Assembly (NCBI GenBank): GCA_029448655.1
Contig: JACCLO010000006.1
Location: 3,706,007-3,770,006, forward strand
Source: Wolfiporia cocos
Lineage: Eukaryota; Basidiomycota; Agaricomycetes; Polyporales; Phaeolaceae
Direction: 5' to 3'
DNA length: 64,000 nucleotides
Shown in pieces: positions 22,653-33,608 of this stretch. The position numbers and the translations under genes were made by a program. Each line of letters begins with the position of its first letter. The stretch's first letter is position 1. The notes beneath the pieces were generated by a model that was not told the origin of the DNA, searched no databases, and saw nothing but the letters and a program-made list of their open reading frames with translations.

Positions 22653-22900
22653 CAGCGTCGGCGCGGCGGTGTGATTAGATCGCGCTGCTATCTGAAGGTC
22701 GAGGCGCGACAAGGCTGAGCGCTGAGCGTGGGATAACGTTCCACGTTTGGAAGGTCAGATGCCCGCCGGATGTCATCCGTCGTCGGGCGGCGGCATCCAT
22801 CCCACGCGTGGGAGCTACGGAAATATAGTTATTACCATTGAAATCGTAGGGCTACATTTTTAAGGAAGCGTGAAAGAACGGTGTGATTACATAAAGAATT
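22653..22900. repeat. ~305-bp satellite unit, copy 1 (interrupted)
   Basis: It shares with 26042-26346 the stretches GCCCGCCGGATGTCATCCGT, CCCACGCGTGGGAG and GTGAAAGAACGGTGTGATTA. Its start lies left of K1, around 22040-22080. The next unit follows directly once LTR L is removed, so the units are in tandem. Confidence 0.7.
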
Positions 22901-22985
22901 GTGTCACAGATTTATCTGTTCTCTAATTTTCCCTGTATTTTTCACTATTTCTTCGCATTTATTCTGAATTGTTCCTCAACATCTG

Positions 22986-24828
22986 TGTCACAAACTTACT
23001 GTTTGTGAGGACCTGCGCTGCAGGGGAATCCTAAAGTGCCTAGCGAGGCTTGTGTGCGACCGCGACAGCGGTGACCGAGTCGGCTGTACCAAGGGCAGCC
23101 CAACCCGAGGACTCCTAACGGCGACGTAAGGTGGCGGCACACAGTCAAGCGCGACAAGTGAGGCCCCCGGGGCAGAGACGCATCACGCGCAAATAAGAAA
23201 GGGGCCTAAGCCCAAACGACTAGAATCTCAAAGATGGGGGAGTAAGCCCCCATCGCTGCAGTATAAGTACATGTGTTGGAACGCTAAGTATCTAGCCTGC
23301 CCTACAGACATGGCCTGTGCGCATGTAACGTAAGCGTGACCGTACAAGTAACGTAACATGTAACTATATGGTGACCTATCATGTGAGTACCTGGCACGCG
23401 CGCTGCCTGACTAGCGCGCGCCTACTGGGTCAGGTGATCATGGAGGTATCTAGGGCGCGACCGAGAGGAAACGTAAAGTGAGCGGGGCGCGCGCGCGTGC
23501 AGCGGCGCCCATACAACAATAGGAAAGGGATGTACAGTAGCCCCCCGGGCATATCCGTGACATTACCCCCCCTCTCAAAAAAAGTCGTCCCGACTTTCTA
23601 CCTAGCTTCTACGGCGCTACATCCCTTGGTCTTTATTTATGCACGGCCCATTCTTACTTGACGGAAGATGGGGAGCGTCCGCGCAGGTGGACCGTCCACC
23701 GGTGGGAGAGCGGAGGAGGCGGTTTCGGTATCGGTTCGGCATTCGTCGCTGAGGTTACTGGGTTATTTTTTAGATGGGGTCCCCGTCGTCCCCGTGTGCC
23801 TCCGCTTGCCTAATCCCGCCATCGTCGTCGCGGTAGTCCGTACTGAACCTTCGTCACTCTGGGACCGTCGGCGTGGGGTTGGGTAACCCTTGCGGGCCCC
23901 TTCGCATACCCACAGGTCAGAGGTTCTTGGCTTGGCTCCTGCCGCCCAGGGGTATGGCCGCGCTGCGCTAGACCTCCACGCGCGCGCACATTTGGTTAAT
24001 GGCGGCGGCGGGCCCTCAAACACGGCTTACGCTGGTTGACCCCGCTACCCTGTGTTCATGGGGGGCGGACTTACTTTTTACTCCTCCTGGTCGCTTTGCC
24101 TGGTGTATCACTTCGTGGGGGCTCGTAAGACTACGGACCGTCGGCGCTTCTACCGACGGCTGCCCCGCCGTGATGCCATGGCGACCTAGGAGTGAAAAAC
24201 CCTCGGCCCCAGCGCGAGCGCCGGAGGGGAGGTAAAACATCTTTGAGATTATGTCACAAACTTACTGTTTGTGAGGACCTGCGCTGCAGGGGAATCCTAA
24301 AGTGCCTAGCGAGGCTTGTGTGCGACCGCGACAGCGGTGACCGAGTCGGCTGTACCAAGGGCAGCCCAACCCGAGGACTCCTAACGGCGACGTAAGGTGG
24401 CGGCACACAGTCAAGCGCGACAAGTGAGGCCCCCGGGGCAGAGACGCATCACGCGCAAATAAGAAAGGGGCCTAAGCCCAAACGACTAGAATCTCAAAGA
24501 TGGGGGAGTAAGCCCCCATCGCTGCAGTATAAGTACATGTGTTGGAACGCTAAGTATCTAGCCTGCCCTACAGACATGGCCTGTGCGCATGTAACGTAAG
24601 CGTGACCGTACAAGTAACGTAACATGTAACTATATGGTGACCTATCATGTGAGTACCTGGCACGCGCGCTGCCTGACTAGCGCGCGCCTACTGGGTCAGG
24701 TGATCATGGAGGTATCTAGGGCGCGACCGAGAGGAAACGTAAAGTGAGCGGGGCGCGCGCGCGTGCAGCGGCGCCCATACAACAATAGGAAAGGGATGTA
24801 CAGTAGCCCCCCGGGCATATCCGTGACA
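22986..24828 (-). mobile_element. TRIM-like element K2 (two LTRs, non-coding, 1843 bp)
   Basis: Two 577-bp LTRs (22986-23562 and 24252-24828) show no difference that I noticed. The target duplication is ATCTG (22981-22985 and 24829-24833). The 689-bp GC-rich internal part encodes no retroelement protein. On the minus strand the 5' LTR is followed by TA and then ATCTCAAAGAT (24249-24239), the exact complement of ATCTTTGAGAT in the LTR (24501-24491). The purine tract is at 23563-23580. Near-identical LTRs imply recent movement, so proteins must have come from another element. Confidence 0.9.
24239..24249 (-). promoter_or_regulatory. Self-priming primer-binding site of K2
   Basis: It is an 11-nt exact complement of the LTR segment at 24491-24501, separated from the LTR by TA. 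The TATA-like TACTTATA begins 34 nt upstream of that LTR segment, at 24535 on the minus strand. Confidence 0.8.
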
Positions 24829-25304
24829 ATCTGCACTTATCCTGTATCTAAGCTATACTTAAGCTACCGTGCCGCTGTACCGAACCATAACCTCGTAGAT
24901 CACTCACGTGACCATTCCCACACTAGACGTCTTATCTTATCTCTCAACCACGTTACCTATTCATCACATGATACTATCTCCAGCACCCTTAGCGCTGCCA
25001 CGTCATAACTGACATCACCGTTCCAGACTCTGGGCAGAGTCCGGACCCACATCACGTTTTCAACGTAGACGCCTTACTCACGCATCGTCATACCAATGAC
25101 ATATCCCAATCGGCTAATCTATGACTCAGCCCGGGATCCCCATATCACAAGCTTTGGACACTTCGTTAGCAACGCCATTACCGGCTTATGCCCTACGCCC
25201 TACTGTATCGTTAGTCCTACTTAGAGTACCAGGGGTCTTATACACAATGTATATAAGCTTGCATTCTCTGGCGGCTATTGCCCCAGAACTATCAACTTCA
25301 TTAC

Positions 25305-25944
25305 TGTCACAAGATTTTCCTAGTATTAATACTATTTTTCCCATACTTCTACGAAGTTATCTACGGTCGATACGTCTACCTAGGGCTTAACTGATTGGTA
25401 ACTATTTGTTACATACAAGCCGAATGATGGCCGTGTTATCTCCCGTAGCAACGGTATCTAATCACGGTAGTTCCCGTTATAAGTCACATGTCTATTCTTG
25501 CAGCCAATCGGACATCTCATCCGTGAAACGTCATATCCATTAGATCAGCAGAGCGGCATTTGGTCACGCCTCCAACTGACTAATGATTGCGCACTATACG
25601 CCATTCGCGCGGCTTACGCCGCACACCTATATCCCGGTTGTGATCGGCATATGTATTTACGGTGTATTACTAATTACTTAGGTCCCCGAGGACTTGCCTG
25701 TACGGATTGGGGTAATTAGATTAGGTAATAAGACTGTTAGGGGTCTTATATAACATGTATATATACTACGATATCTGAGCGTTAACACCTCAGATTCTAT
25801 TCATTGCATTTGCACTCTGAAGATAACATCTCACCGCGCCCTGCTCTACCTGCTTAACCAGTTCTTGTCTACTCGACAACCTCAAAGCTACCGCATAACC
25901 AGCAACCCTCAAAGCTTATAACATAAGTGAGTAGTCTTGTGTCA
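25305..25944 (+). mobile_element. Solo LTR M, diverged family A-like
   Basis: It starts TGTCACAAGATTTTCC and ends GTCTTGTGTCA. The flanks ATTAC and GTTAC differ by one base. It contains blocks shared with family A LTRs (CCGAATGATGGCCGTGTTAT, ATTCTATTCATTGCATT) and a TATA box CATGTATATATA, so it is an older relative. Confidence 0.8.
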
Positions 25945-26041
25945 GTTACTCAGCAATAACACTCTTGCCTAATAAGCAAACACTACTTAGTCTTCTTAGC
26001 TCGTCAAACAACAAGACCTTACAAGTAAGTCATCCGTTACA

Positions 26042-26442
26042 AATTGAGCGCGCCGTCGCCGCCGTCGTGCGCGACAGCGGCGGCGAGGCGCTTGTTGGTG
26101 GCGCGGGGGCGGCGTGGGACGAGCGCGATAAGATAAGCGCGCCATTATCTGGCGCGACGAGACGTAGCGCCGATTGTGGGATGACTCTCCGCGTTTGGGA
26201 GGTCAGACGCCCGCCGGATGTCATCCGTCGTTGGGCGGCGGCATCCACCCCACGCGTGGGAGATATGGAAATACTGTTATTACCATTTGAATCGTAGGGC
26301 TACGTTGTCTGAAAAGCGTGAAAGAACGGTGTGATTATGTAAAGAATTGAGCGCGCCGTCACCACCGTCGTGCGCGACAGCGGTGGCGGGGTGCTTGTCG
26401 GTGGCGTGGGGGCGGCAGGGCGCCAGTAGGTGGCGCGGGGAG
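26042..26442. repeat. ~305-bp satellite, copy 2 and partial copy 3
   Basis: AATTGAGCGCGCCGTC starts units at 26042 and 26346. Copy 2 matches 22653-22900 in its second half. Copy 3 stops at 26442, where solo LTR F3 is inserted; its continuation (GTGGCGCGGGGAG) is found reversed at 10538 and below. Confidence 0.75.
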
Positions 26443-26610
26443 TGTCACAGATTTGGGACATGCCACTATTTTTCCCGTATTTATACCTATTTATCTGGTA
26501 TTTCTACGACCTTGTAGACATTTACGCTGCTAAGCGCCCGTCTACACGTACACGCAACCAAACAACACGTACACAACGCGGTATACGTCCACCTGTCATA
26601 ACAACACGTA
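26443..26610 (+). mobile_element. Solo LTR F3, proximal part (other part at 10539-11074)
   Basis: It starts TGTCACAGATTTGGGACA exactly as the intact family F LTR at 27302. It ends at ACGTA, where the reversed 3' LTR of LARD I begins. The remainder of this LTR is at 10539-11074 in the opposite orientation, with the matching outer duplication GGGAG. Confidence 0.9.
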
Positions 26611-28405
26611 TGACACAGTATGCCTGTGGGACTCACCAAGTGCCTATATTCTTGAGATAAGGCGACTTAGAGAGGAGGCAATACCAGCGCAGCAGGATGG
26701 TGAGAGTTATTCTACGGCGCAAGCCGAGGATAATAGAACTAAGGCGTAAAGGCGTCTAGCCCTATCATTATATACATGTTTTATGGGAAGGTCACGTGCT
26801 ACTAGCTAGCTATGTCCTTACCGGGTTATGTGGCTTTGCCAAAGGGCGAAGCGCTATCTTATCTGATGTTTAGGACTCTATCTACAATGGCCGTGATGGG
26901 CCCTAATGGCCGCACCAATAGTAGGAGAGGGATTTGTTGGTTATCTTGTCAGTAACGCGGGCGCAGCCCGGGTATAGAGGAAGCTGGTTGCCGGATACCG
27001 TGAGGTATAATGGCGATTGGCCTTGCTTCGTTGGATGACCAAGGCGAGACGCCGAGGTCGTTATGCCATTGGACGGGAAGTACCGTGGCATGTGTTACAG
27101 CCCGGACCGGATGGTTACTGGGGCATGTATTGGACTTAGCCGTGAGGCAAGGTCCGGTGTTTGGGCAACGCCGTGATGGCAGAAGCCCGGGACTTGGAGA
27201 ACTCCGAGTCCATGAGAGGCCGAGAAGGCCGTGACCTATAGCGATATTGCCTTGATGCTAATATAGTGCTGTATGATCGTGTTGCCATTATTATGCGAAG
27301 GTGTCACAGATTTGGGACATGCCACTATTTTTCCCGTATTTCTACCTATTTATCTGGTATTTCTACGACCTTGTAGACATTCACGCTGCTAAGCACCCGT
27401 CTACACGTATATGCAACCAAACAACACGTACACAATGCGGTATACGTCCACTTGTCATAACAACACGTACATAACACGCTTGTACGCGTCAATGACTCAG
27501 CGGACTAACCCCCGGTGTCACACGCCTTACTCATATCCCGATACCGGGCTATGTCAGTACAATTGGATAAGCGGCCCGCTCATTATCACATGCCAATGCC
27601 CTTACGATTACTCATATCCCGATACCGGTATGTAAAAATCACATGCATGGCTTACTAACGTAGCTACAGCCACTTCCACAACACGGACCTACGGTCCAAA
27701 CAAACGTTCTTACTGGTGCGGCCATTACCGGCGCACATGGTCTACTGTAGTTTACGACTTAGCTGTATTAGTTATGTCTGCGCACAGACCTTCTAACTGT
27801 TTGGCTCCTCTTCGAGTAACCAAACAAAGCATGTATATAAGTAGGGCTATCACTGCGGATAAGCCTTAGATTTGTTCTCTGCATTTGCACAGTTACATAA
27901 CATCTCTGCTTGCGCCCACTAGTCTCCTCACCAACCTCAACAACTCCTTCAAGTTGCCTATAAGGTTATAGTGTGAGTCCCACAGTCTAGTCTGTGTCAG
28001 AAGGCGTGGCGTGCCTGAGATGCCATTGTGATCAAGGATCTTATGGCGGTGGGAAGCCGGGAAGGCCGACCCAATAGTACAAAGCCACGAGGCACTGTTT
28101 GTACGTGTGGACATTATTATGTGAGCGTGCCGCGCTCGGCCTATCCTTATGATCTAAGATCTATGATGTGGCTGGTCTTGCTCTGACGGGCGAGACCTGT
28201 ATGACGTAGCTGTAGTGTTGCTATTGGACATGGTTGTACCGTAGCGTTATGTAAGCTAGTCATGTGGTTGATAAGCCCAGTTAAGAGCTTGTCGTGGTGG
28301 CAATGGGAGTTAACCCGTAGATAACTTGTAGTTAGACGTATAAATCCCGGATAAATTGCTATAATCATAGGAAAAATGCTGTAAGCCCCAGATAAATCTG
28401 TGACA
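26611..28405 (-). mobile_element. LARD I, 3' LTR (with nested F2)
   Basis: This reversed family I LTR runs TGACACAGTATGCCTGTGGG to AATCTGTGACA. The first bases carry the same TGCCTGTGGG variant as the 5' LTR end at 13805, whereas the third copy at 32531 differs, which supports the pairing. It is followed on the right by TTACCCCCGCTTTAGG, the purine tract in reverse. The duplication ACGTA (26606-26610) pairs with TACGT at 11070. Confidence 0.9.
27302..27999 (+). mobile_element. Solo LTR F2 (intact, 698 bp)
   Basis: It runs TGTCACAGATTTGGG to AGTCTGTGTCA. The duplication GAAGG is at 27297-27301 and 28000-28004. It is nested in the 3' LTR of LARD I; the uninterrupted target site can be seen in the sister LTR near 33224. 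Confidence 0.92.
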
Positions 28406-29758
28406 TTACCCCCGCTTTAGGTTTCATTGTCCCTGATGAAACTATTCCTCATTGTGTACGTCCCAAGAGCGGTATAACGCGTGATGACGAAGTGTCAAAT
28501 GCCGTTAAGGTGCTGCTTCAATTTGTCAATTGAACAGGGATAAATGGGAGTTTCAGGACTTGGTGTTGGAACCTGAGCGTTGAGTGGGATAGCGATTGTA
28601 CTCCTTATAGTGACTTGTAACGCGTGATAGCGAAGTGCTAAATGCCGTTACTAGCGATTATCAACGCGTGATGACCGAAAGGTCAAATGCCGTTGTTGGG
28701 GAAGGATAGTCTTGTTACTTGAGTGTATTGTCATTGTGCACGCGGATCCTAGAAGGAGGGGCTCTCCTGTTATCGCTGAAGGTTTTCAAGTTCCTTTTCG
28801 TGACCGTGGTCGGATTGTTGCTTTTGCTTATGACGTTACTCGTAGTAGAAGGCGATATGTATGTTCATCATATAGTGCCTTTGAATCTACTTGTAATCTG
28901 TACTCCAATAGCTTGCCAAGCGTATTAGAGGGTGCATTGTGTCGTTGTACGTATTTCGGATAAGCATTGTGCCGGATACCTAGAAGTGAGGGCTTCACTG
29001 TTAGCTCTGGAGATTTTCTAGTGTCTCACTTTTGCGGTTATAGTGGCTTATGCGTAGTACCCATTGAATGTAGCATAGCGCTGCTTTTTCGACGTCTATT
29101 GCTGTATTTCGGTGAATGGAGTAGCTGGTTCCTTTCATTCGAATAGCGGTGTCTTAGGCTTGTTGCTTGTACAGGGGTAATCCTACTTTGTACGACTTAT
29201 GCGGTTGAACGGTTATTAAAGGTCGTCGCCTTATGAACGTTTATGAGGCGTCGCCTGCCTAGTATCGCAAGTACTAAGCGTGAGACATTTGTCAATGCCC
29301 ATTTGTTACAGGGGTTGTGTCCCCTAGTTAGATTGCTTCTATGTAGCGATCTCTTCGGATTCATAAGTTCTGGAATGACTCTGTGTAGTCGTTGTTGTGT
29401 TTGCACTATTTATTAACGAGTAGGCTTCTCGTGTATAACCCCAGTGTGTAGGTACTAATCATTGTGCATTATGGGCAATGCTTATGATTGTATTCCCTAG
29501 ACTGTAGTGTCGTTGCCGTAGTGAGGCCTTATTGGGTAACCGTGAGAACATACATCCTTGTCAGGAGTTGTCTCGTAAAGGTATATCCCGTAAGGGCCGA
29601 AGTCACGTGGTGGCGATGACGGTAGTTTCCAATGTGCTTGTATGTCGTTAAAGTCGTTCTTCGATTGAGTATGGCATTGTAAGCGTGGGAACTGAGATGA
29701 TCGTTGGGGGAGGATATATTTCGCTAGTGGATCGGCTAGCTACTATAATTCCTATCAC
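28406..29758 (-). mobile_element. LARD I, internal region part 3 (3' end)
   Basis: It lies between the purine tract at 28406 and the AGGGT duplication of element B. No coding frame resembles a retroelement protein. Three imperfect copies of an AACGCGTGATGACGAAGTG...ATGCCGTT motif occur near 28475, 28619 and 28663; each can form a small stem. It continues beyond element B at 40444. Confidence 0.75.
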
Positions 29759-30095
29759 AGGGTTGTCACAATTTCTCTATATTTTTCCCTAATTTTCCCG
29801 GACTTGTACAACGCGTCCAACACTTATCTGCGCTTATCCTGTACTTAACATACACATACACACCACTTACAATTACCACCGCTGATCGCCGTCCTTATCT
29901 TATCTTATCTCTAGTTACACTGTGTAGCCACACTTCGTCCACTAGACCAAACATCACATGAGTCTTACTCATCGCTAGTCATACTGATGACAATCGCCGA
30001 CCGGGATATTACTCATCCTCGGTCGCCACTATCACATGCCCGTACACACGGTGTTAGGGGTCTTCCCCTCGGTCCCTAGGGTCCTGACATACATG

Positions 30096-30103
30096 TATAT
30101 ATA
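30096..30103 (+). promoter_or_regulatory. TATA box of element B 5' LTR
   Basis: TATATATA preceded by CATG. The predicted RNA start, AGAACTAATCA (30130-30140), begins 34 nt after its first base. The same spacing is seen in families A, I and K. Confidence 0.75.
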
Positions 30104-30253
30104 CTGCCCTTCTGAGTCGCTTAGGACTCAGAACTAATCATCTATCGACACTGCTAGTAGCCCCCCAAGCTATTAGCCATTTGTAACTACTTAACTTGTC
30201 TGCTTATCGCCTCCAAGCCCCCCAACAAGTCTTATAAGTAAGTCCTTGTCATT

Positions 30254-30264
30254 TGATTAGTTCT
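30254..30264 (+). promoter_or_regulatory. Self-priming primer-binding site of element B
   Basis: TGATTAGTTCT is the exact reverse complement of AGAACTAATCA at 30130-30140. It is separated from the LTR by TT. No tRNA 3'-end complement (TGG...) is present after the LTR. Confidence 0.85.
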
Positions 30265-30847
30265 TTTTCTACACCCCCCGGCTGTCAAGCCCTGGGGTTT
30301 GTTTTTCGTTTATTACTTTGTTGTCAGGGCCGCTGTGTGCTCCCCTTCGGGGAGCTATTGTGTGATTGGGATCTGGGGGAAATGCTGACGCCTAGGCTTA
30401 AGGGCCGGCGCCGCTCTCTGCAAAGAGGCGGTGCTGTCACCTGTCCGAGAACCGCTGCCAACCCATGGGAGAATCCCAGACCGGCATGTTCAAAGATGGG
30501 GGCTTATGATCCAGGCCCAAGGATCTGGCTCGCACCGTAATTGGTTGCTCAGGCCCGCGGCTAGCGCCCACGCTGTAACAGGCAACCCCGTGACTTAATG
30601 TACGGAGGTGGAGCGCCACGACCCGCGGTGTCCTTGGCAAGAGCCATGGCTAACCACCCTGGGTGAATACCCTAAACGGTCGGTCTAGCCGGTGTAGGTC
30701 CACCGCGCTATTTGTATCCCCGAGTATCTTCCGGCTGCGCCTGAGAGAGAGGCCAGTACGATGCCGACACACCGACTTGAGCACACAGGAGGCCCTGCCC
30801 GGCCCACATACTATATTTTTAGATTTCTTATAGGTTATTCCATAGCC

Positions 30848-31780
30848 ATGCCCGCCGACCGATTCCAGAAGTCCGTCCAGCGCCTCGACAACTCCTACAA
30901 GGCTGCTGCCGACCTCCACAAGAGGAAGGAACCCAAGCCCTACCAATCGGTAGCCGCCCCGCCCAACAAGATGGTCGTAACCAACGCGGCCACGGGGAAG
31001 CCTGAACTCTGGGACATCCCGTCCAAGAGCGTCAAGGAGGTCAAGGACCTCATCAAGAAGCCTCGCTACCGGGGTCTCATATGGAACCCGGCAGCGCCCC
31101 CAAAGAAGCATGTAGTCATGCGCACCCAGGTGGAGATCGATGCCCGCCTACGCCAACGATACGAAGAGAACGACCGCCTCAGGGAGTCGGCGGAGCAGTG
31201 GAGAGCCGAGTGCGCCCGCGAGCGACGCTTGGAATCCACTGCCGAGCAGGCATACCTCGACAAGGTGGTCGCCAACTACTCCGGCTACCATCCCACGCCA
31301 CCCACTCCTGGTCACCTCATGCTTTCGGAAGAATCCGCCGCCCGCATCGCAAAGATGGTTCGCCTAGAACCCGAGTGGGTAGCGGACCACTTCCATCTTC
31401 TTCCGAAAGAAACCAACCGGGACCTGGTGTGCGTGACATACAAAAAGTACCAGCACGCGCTCCGTCTCCTTCCTATACTGGAAGAAACCGAACGCATTCT
31501 CGCCTCGCTCTATAAACTTATCCTCGACGACCCCTCTCCTTTCTACCAGGAGAAAGACAGTCAGGAAGTGGTAAACCAAGTTCGCCACTTCCAAAAATTT
31601 TATTACGCTTTCTTCCTATCCGCCATTTACGGGCGCATCACCAATAAGGAGATGAGGGAAATCGAGCGAGATGCGAATGCAATCAGGAAGTATTTACGTA
31701 ACGGTAAAACTTTAGACAGTAGTGTACGCAGTGCTGTACGTGGTCTAGCCGCCATGAGATTCACCTTCCCATCGTTGTAA
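30848..31780 (+). CDS. ORF1 of element B (extra ORF upstream of Gag)
   Basis: About 310 residues from an ATG in good context (the frame is open from 30761). It is basic at the N-terminus and rich in Arg/Glu in the middle, as in coiled coils. Near residue 44 it carries TNAATGKPELWDIPSKS. The ORF at 42143-42955 in family A has NAATGEREEWHIASSKS at a comparable place, so the two are homologous. I recognise no known domain, and Tf1/sushi elements are not known to need such an ORF. It sits between the leader and Gag, 186 bp before the Gag start. Possible roles (RNA binding, Gag accessory) are guesses. Confidence 0.75.
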   Translation: MPADRFQKSVQRLDNSYKAAADLHKRKEPKPYQSVAAPPNKMVVTNAATGKPELWDIPSKSVKEVKDLIKKPRYRGLIWNPAAPPKKHVVMRTQVEIDARLRQRYEENDRLRESAEQWRAECARERRLESTAEQAYLDKVVANYSGYHPTPPTPGHLMLSEESAARIAKMVRLEPEWVADHFHLLPKETNRDLVCVTYKKYQHALRLLPILEETERILASLYKLILDDPSPFYQEKDSQEVVNQVRHFQKFYYAFFLSAIYGRITNKEMREIERDANAIRKYLRNGKTLDSSVRSAVRGLAAMRFTFPSL

Positions 31781-32530
31781 TATCATCGCCTGACAAGGCT
31801 TTGACACTGGAATTATAGTCTGACAAGACTCTAAGTAACGTCGGACAACATAAGGGCACATTAAGAATGGCACATCAAGATATGGAACCCAGCTTTCCCC
31901 TTTTTAGTTACTCTTCCCGCTTCTAGGATCCTTCCAGAAGAAAAGACGCTAACCCTGCATCAAAAGATGTCTCAACAAGGATCCCCCTCAGGCTCCCGTT
32001 CCCAGTCCCCTCAAAGGACCCCGGGAATGACTCCACCGCGTGACACCGCCAACCCACTGGCCCCCGAACCCCAGACCGTGCGCATCGCACGTGTCCCTCC
32101 GCCCGTCCCATTCATCCGAACAATGCTCGACGCAGTTGTGGATGACGAAACATTCCCACCAGTTCCGGAAGTACCCCTTCCGCCAACAGTCCCCCTCCCC
32201 GCAGCATATGGGCCTTACCAGCCCCTGATCCGAGACCGACTCCGGGAAATCGAGTATCCGTCCCTCACTAACGCCACCCCACGCCTCACACGAGGTGTGC
32301 CAGAACAAGAACTAGCCGATCTGGCTAGCGACATCACCATCGCCTACAACATGGTGATGGAGGCTGCCGACGTGGCAGCCAACCTGGCAGAGGAGAGCAC
32401 GCGTATGCTGGCTCAACGACTCGACTCCCGCTTCCAGACCATGATGAAGCGGATAGACGGCATGAGGCTCTATATGCGGGCCCAAAACACCCGCATATAC
32501 ACGCTAGAACAGGCGCAACAGAGAGCTATT

Positions 32531-33608
32531 TGACACAGATGGCTCTGTGGGACTCACCAAGCCAGTATCCTTGCGATGAACTAAGGCGACTTAGGTGAGG
32601 AAGAGGTTATCAGACGCAATAGGAGGTAGGAGGTTCTTCTACGGCGTACGCCGAGAAGAATAGAACTGAAGTTATAGGGCGTCAAGCCCCTACTTATATA
32701 CATGTTTATGCGGATGGCACGTGCTACTAGCTAGTACTACCATTCCGGGTTATGTGGCTTTGCCAAGAGGCGAAGCACTATCTTATCTGATGTTTATGGA
32801 CTCTATCTACAATGGCCGTGATGGGCCCTAATGGCCGCACCAATCGTAGGAGAGGGATTTGTATATATTATCATATGAACGCGGGCACAGCCCGGGTATA
32901 TGGAGAAGCCGGTTGCCGGATACCATGAGGTATAATGGCGATTGGCCGGTCTTCGTAGGATGACCAAGGCGGGACGCCGAGGTCGTTATGCCATTGGATG
33001 GGCAGTACCGTGGCATGTGTTACAGCCCGGTCCGGATGGTTACCGGGGCGTATGTTGGTCTTAGCCGTGAGGCGAGGACCGGTGTTTGGGCAACGCCGTG
33101 ATGGCAGAAGCCCGGGACTTGGAGAACGCCGAGTCCGTGGGAGGCCGAGGAGGCCGTGACCTATAGCGATATAGCCTTGGTGCTATTATGGTGCTGTATG
33201 GTCGTGTTGCCATTATTATGCGAAGGCGTGGCGCGCCTGAGATGCCATTGTGATCAAGGATCTTATGGCGGTGGGAAGCCGTGAAGGCCGACCCAATAGT
33301 ACAAGGCCGCGAGGCACTGTTTGTACGTGTGGACATTATTATGCGAGCGTGCCGCGCTCGGCCTATCATTATGATCTAAGATCTATGATGTGGCTGGTCT
33401 TGCTCTGACGGGCGAGACCATATGGTTTGGCGTGAGCCAAGCGTGAGCTTAGCGTGAGCCAAGGGTTACACTTAGCGTTAGCGAGGCGTGAGCCAAGCGT
33501 GAGCGTAAGCGTGAGTGGCGTAGACGACTTGTAGTTAGACGTATAATTCCCAGGTAACTTGCTATAATCGTAGGAAAAATGCTGTAAGCCCCAGATAAAT
33601 CTGTGACA
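32531..33608 (-). mobile_element. Solo LTR, family I (I3) in Gag of element B
   Basis: 1078 bp, TGACACAGATGG to AATCTGTGACA, with duplication CTATT (32526-32530 and 33609-33613). At about 33424-33520 it has a run of GCGTGAGCCAA-type tandem units where the other family I LTRs have unique sequence. It shows that family I moved again after element B had inserted into LARD I. Confidence 0.92.

Larger units (their letters stand above)
22901..26041 (+). mobile_element. Solo LTR, family L (with nested K2 and M)
   Basis: It starts TGTCACAGATTTATCTG and ends CATCCGTTACA, with duplication AATTG (22896-22900 and 26042-26046). It is inserted exactly at the junction of two satellite units. TRIM-like K2 and solo LTR M lie inside it. 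Its own length is about 650 bp. Confidence 0.85.

Noticed and set aside
30252..30847. Pseudogene or ncRNA gene in the element B leader
   Set aside because: The similar leaders in A and LARD I show it is a retrotransposon 5' leader; no independent gene signal was seen.
33424..33520. CRISPR-like array
   Set aside because: The units are short, degenerate and without unique spacers, in a eukaryotic LTR; it is a minisatellite.
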